Shown here: positions 8,469-10,104 of the stretch, piece by piece | Layout of the letters: every line of letters starts with the position of its first letter | How positions within the stretch are numbered: position 1 is the stretch's first letter | Source: Bordetella parapertussis | Lineage (GTDB): Bacteria; Pseudomonadota; Gammaproteobacteria; Burkholderiales; Burkholderiaceae_B | Direction of reading: 5' to 3' | NCBI GenBank assembly: GCA_945903445.1 | Contig: CAMDNZ010000078.1 | Span: forward strand, 1 to 10,104 | DNA length: 10,104 nucleotides | Position numbers and translations under genes: made by a program | Notes under the pieces: model-generated | Told to the model about the DNA's origin: nothing | What the model saw: only the letters and a program-made list of their open reading frames with translations | Databases searched by the model: none

Positions 8469-8527
8469 GTTTAGTCGTTGCTGATCTCTAAAGCGATCAC
8501 CCAGCCCGCCATGGCACGGGCTTTTTT
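8469..8527 (+). ncRNA. Possible small RNA of about 60 nt
   Basis: This is inferred from a sigma-70-like promoter (8433-8462) and a terminator hairpin ending in T residues (8503-8527) with no plausible coding frame between them. The predicted start, about seven bases after the -10 box, is an estimate. I do not recognise the RNA. The terminator could instead belong to an older, decayed gene. Confidence 0.3.
8503..8527 (+). terminator. Rho-independent terminator without an obvious upstream gene
   Basis: AGCCCG at 8503-8508 pairs with CGGGCT at 8517-8522 across an eight-base loop containing CCATGG, and a run of six T follows. Orientation is rightward. Confidence 0.75.
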
Positions 8528-8665
8528 GCATCTCTATGGGTCCGTGTTCACAACGCGGCTACACGAACAGAATCGACACTTACATTCGTTCGGTAGCAGT
8601 CGCCCATACTCGCTTGGGCTCGTTATCGTCTAGTCTGCAACCAAACAATTAGAAGGGGGTTATAT

Positions 8666-8827
8666 ATGAAAAAAATAATCAGTTGTTTGTTAATTGTTGC
8701 CGCAGCGGCTTTCTCGCCTCAAGCCAGCGCTCAACTCAACTTTCGAAAAGCGTTTTGCGAATACGTGTGCAAATACGATCCGGGCGAAGCCGGCACCTAT
8801 TGCGCCTGCGGCGAATATCCTATGTAG
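8666..8827 (+). CDS. Small secreted four-cysteine peptide precursor
   Basis: A 53-residue precursor of unknown family. Residues 1-22 form a textbook Sec signal peptide: MKKIIS, a hydrophobic core LLIVAAAAF, and a cleavage site PQASA before Gln23. The predicted mature peptide of 31 residues has four cysteines (31, 35, 46 and 48 in the precursor; spacing C-x3-C-x10-C-x-C) in a Tyr/Gly-rich context (FCEYVCKYD...TYCACGEYPM). Two disulfides would be expected after export to the oxidising periplasm. The ATG at 8666 follows AGAAGGGGG with a good spacing, and a strong terminator begins 27 bases after the stop, so it is a single-gene unit. Possible roles include an antimicrobial, host-directed or envelope peptide; the sequence alone does not choose among them. 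Confidence 0.75.
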   Translation: MKKIISCLLIVAAAAFSPQASAQLNFRKAFCEYVCKYDPGEAGTYCACGEYPM

Positions 8828-8854
8828 CTTTTTCCGTGCACACATGTAGCGCTT

Positions 8855-8879
8855 GGCCTGCTTTCCAGCAGGCCTTTTT
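8855..8879 (+). terminator. Rho-independent terminator after the four-cysteine peptide gene
   Basis: GGCCTGCT at 8855-8862 pairs perfectly with AGCAGGCC at 8867-8874 across a TTCC loop, followed by five T. It ends the transcript of the small secreted peptide. Confidence 0.93.
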
Positions 8880-8999
8880 GCCTCTGCGCGCCGAACCAGA
8901 CTCGATGACGTTTACCGTCCTACGCAGATTCATGATTACTTGCATTCCGCCTGTATCGGGTCCGGCTTATGCGCAGGCAGGTAGTGTCAAGGAGACTAT

Positions 9000-9176
9000 A
9001 TGACCCAGCCCAACAGCCCCAAGGCGCCGTTCGAACCCAACAAGAAGCAGAAGCAGACAGACACGAATCAGGAGAACAAAGGGTTCGATACTGATTACGA
9101 GAGCGACCCCGATCGAGCGCGGCAGTCCAAAGGACAGACTATCGGGAAAGACTTCAACGCGCCCAAACCCGAGTAG
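9000..9176 (+). CDS. Small hydrophilic protein of unknown function (58 aa)
   Basis: ATG 9000 has a strong AAGGAG about five bases upstream (AAGGAGACTAT), the best ribosome binding site in this part of the window. The product is entirely hydrophilic: a Pro/Asn/Lys/Gln-rich N-terminus (NKKQKQTDTNQENK), an acidic middle (DTDYESDPDRARQSKGQ) and no cysteine, signal or membrane segment. It is probably disordered. A hairpin terminator lies 48 bases past the stop, so it forms its own unit. I recognise no family. Its composition recalls the disordered protein at 1769-2098, but I see no alignable similarity. Confidence 0.65.
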   Translation: MTQPNSPKAPFEPNKKQKQTDTNQENKGFDTDYESDPDRARQSKGQTIGKDFNAPKPE

Positions 9177-9224
9177 GCGCTGCTGCGATAGCTAGCCTCA
9201 CCGAGCCACCTGGCTGGAGAAGAC

Positions 9225-9246
9225 AAGCCCGCCATAGAGCGGGCTT
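9225..9246 (+). terminator. Terminator-like hairpin after the 58-aa gene
   Basis: AAGCCCGC at 9225-9232 pairs perfectly with GCGGGCTT at 9239-9246 across a six-base loop. Only a weak T-tract (CGTTGTGT) follows, so termination may be partial. Confidence 0.7.
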
Positions 9247-9386
9247 CGTTGTGTCTGTGCGATTAAATCAACCGGTCTGGCATATGGCTCCTACGCAATA
9301 CCATGAACGTCGAACAAAGGCACGAGTTGATACGCCGTTGGGCCCGGCGAATGCTCGAATACGGGGCCACACATACGGAGGTAGCC

Positions 9387-9563
9387 ATGAACCATCTAGC
9401 TGATTTCGAGCAACAACGAGAGCAGGATATTGATTCCGCCTACAGGCAGAACGTGCAGGATGCTAAGAGCGGCGTGGGCATCAATGAAGAACCCGTTGCT
9501 ACCGATCATTTTGAGACGCACCTTCCTTTAGCGGCTGCTTGTAAAGTTCAGAATCCCGATTAG
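9387..9563 (+). CDS. Small hydrophilic protein of unknown function
   Basis: The frame is open from ATG 9303 (86 residues), but the strongest ribosome binding site, GGAGGT at 9377-9382, serves the in-frame ATG at 9387 and gives 58 residues; that start is preferred. The product begins MNHLADFEQQREQDIDSAY, probably an amphipathic helix. It continues through a Gly/Glu-containing linker to DHFETHLPLAAACK, with one cysteine and no signal peptide. If the earlier start is used, the extra segment is basic (RHELIRRWARRMLEYG). I do not recognise a family. The gene sits between two small-gene terminators and the IS3 remnant, and its own 3' end shows no terminator. Confidence 0.5.
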   Translation: MNHLADFEQQREQDIDSAYRQNVQDAKSGVGINEEPVATDHFETHLPLAAACKVQNPD

Positions 9564-9675
9564 CAAAATTACCGACTGTCCATAAAGGAGAGTTGCAGAG
9601 GCGCTTGACACTTGGATTTCTCCAACTGTCCGCTTAGCCGGACAAGGCAGGCCCGCCACCAATGAACTGACCTTA

Positions 9676-9955
9676 TGGAAGTTGGACAGTTAAAAACGCG
9701 AGCTAGGTTGATAGGGCCTGAGAACGGTATTGCACCGAACTCAGGCCTTTTAATTTGGTCTTAATGCGATGGTGATTGTAGTAATGGATGTAGCGTCAGA
9801 TGCCGTTTTGTAGCTGCTCGACGCTGTCGAAGCGATTCAAGTTGAGGAACTCGGATTTCAGCGTACCGAAGAAGCTCTTTATAGTGGCGTGGTCCAAACA
9901 GTTGCCCTTGCGCGACATGCTCTGGGTTAGGCCGCGTTCAGCACAATGCCGCCGA
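9676..9955 (-). mobile_element. 3' fragment of an IS3-family insertion sequence
   Basis: TGGAAGTTGGACAGTT at 9676-9691 looks like the outer inverted repeat of an IS3-group element, beginning with TG as is usual. Inside it lies the C-terminal end of a transposase gene on the minus strand. The element is cut at 9955 by the terminal repeat, so its 5' part, first reading frame and other inverted repeat are missing. A related motif, CCAACTGTCC at 9622-9631, may be another scrap of the same type. Confidence 0.8.
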
Positions 9956-9957
9956 TA
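9703..9957 (-). pseudogene. IS3-family transposase C-terminus, inactivated
   Basis: The frame gives the familiar IS3/IS150-type end: RRHCAERGLTQSMSRKGNC, then SFFGTLKSEFLNLNRF and RYIHYYNHHRIKTKLKGLS...VQYRSQA, and a TAG at 9705-9703. Two defects are visible. A TGA at 9798-9796 interrupts the frame before RYIHYYN. The segment normally carrying the last catalytic Glu of the DDE triad (...MESFF in relatives) reads TIKSFF, so Lys replaces Glu. The 5' two-thirds of the gene is absent because the 149-bp repeat begins here. The fragment cannot encode an active enzyme. Confidence 0.9.
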
Positions 9958-10104
9958 ACTTGTCCTAGCCACGATTTAATCTGACAGTACAACTCTATTA
10001 AGCGCCTAAAGAAGGAGACGGTGTCGGCATTGTCCGATTCAACTGTTTATCGAGAGCGAGTTGTTTTGACTCCTGGAAGGTATGCCATGGTGTTTTACCA
10101 AAGC
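9956..10104. repeat. Right copy of the 149-bp inverted terminal repeat
   Basis: Exact reverse complement of 1-149. It begins inside the IS3-type transposase gene, whose reading frame is lost within a few codons of the junction. That supports insertion of another element at this point. Confidence 0.95.
10021..10104 (+). CDS. Possible 5' end of an unidentified open frame inside the right repeat (partial)
   Basis: This is the mirror image of the frame at 84-1. AAGGAG at 10012-10017 precedes GTG 10021, and 28 codons stay open to the window edge. It may be the start of the gene carried by the repeated element. The product is not recognised. Confidence 0.25.
   Translation, partial: MSALSDSTVYRERVVLTPGRYAMVFYQS

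Larger units (their letters stand above)
8069..8665. other. Gene-poor region between the effector and the small secreted peptide
   Basis: About 600 bp without a convincing protein gene. It must contain the leftward promoter of the effector; a TATACA-like box at 8099-8094 (minus strand) has no good -35 partner. Other marks are a TTGTT-A-AACAA palindrome at 8128-8138, a GACCC/GGGTC hairpin (8256-8278), a single perfect DnaA-box nonamer (8339-8347) and a GGTCGC/GCGACC hairpin with a five-base loop (8377-8393). A promoter-terminator pair at 8433-8527 is listed separately. A 21-codon ATG frame at about 8371 lacks a ribosome binding site and was not called. Confidence 0.6.

Noticed and set aside
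8589..8612. TTCG-N16-CTCG, resembling a plant-inducible (hrpII/PIP) promoter box ahead of the four-cysteine peptide
   Set aside because: One half-site deviates and no matching -10 box stands at the expected distance. The effector gene itself has no such box.
9605..9610. Exact TTGACA as a possible -35 box
   Set aside because: No acceptable -10 box lies 16-18 bases downstream, and no gene follows on that strand.

Overview
The window reads as accessory chromosomal DNA from a proteobacterium that has a type III secretion system. A betaproteobacterium of the Burkholderiales is my best guess, from the look of the envelope-stress genes, the egtD-egtB pair and the IS3-type transposase remnant. No marker gene settles the genus. 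Several genes are broken: an amber codon in a YqjD-like gene, a dead transposase, and genes cut at both window ends. This suggests a genome with active insertion sequences and ongoing gene decay, as in host-associated bacteria.

Layout, left to right. Positions 1-149 are one copy of a perfect 149-bp repeat whose inverted twin is 9956-10104. Positions 137-3028 hold a leftward cluster. In transcription order it contains a YqjD/ElaB-like gene with an in-frame TAG, a two-helix membrane protein, a disordered hydrophilic protein, a lipoprotein-type phospholipase D/cardiolipin synthase, and a small exported protein cut by the repeat. Rightward from 3259 lie egtD and egtB, the histidine-methylating and sulfoxide-forming steps of ergothioneine synthesis. 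A tRNA-Met with a rho-independent terminator follows.

Just beyond the tRNA, 6005-8068 is a leftward pair that I consider the main point of the window. A 511-residue protein of unknown family is followed 48 bp later by a CesT-type class I type III secretion chaperone. The large protein has the layout of a secreted effector and carries an ordered His...Asn-Cys motif set that could be a circularly permuted papain-like (NlpC/P60/LRAT-type) active site. The stretch looks poorer in G+C than its neighbours and abuts a tRNA gene, which fits horizontal acquisition.

From 8069 to the right end, short elements sit in sparse DNA. They are a possible small RNA (promoter-like and terminator signals), a 53-residue precursor of a secreted four-cysteine peptide, two small hydrophilic proteins of 58 residues each, and the 3' end of an IS3-family element with two inactivating changes. 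The second copy of the terminal repeat interrupts that element.

The leftward envelope cluster probably works in membrane or stress physiology, and egtD-egtB in thiol redox defence. The effector and chaperone probably act together in host interaction. The two inverted repeat copies are most simply the same end of two insertion-sequence copies facing outward, but a contig edge at a repeat could look the same.
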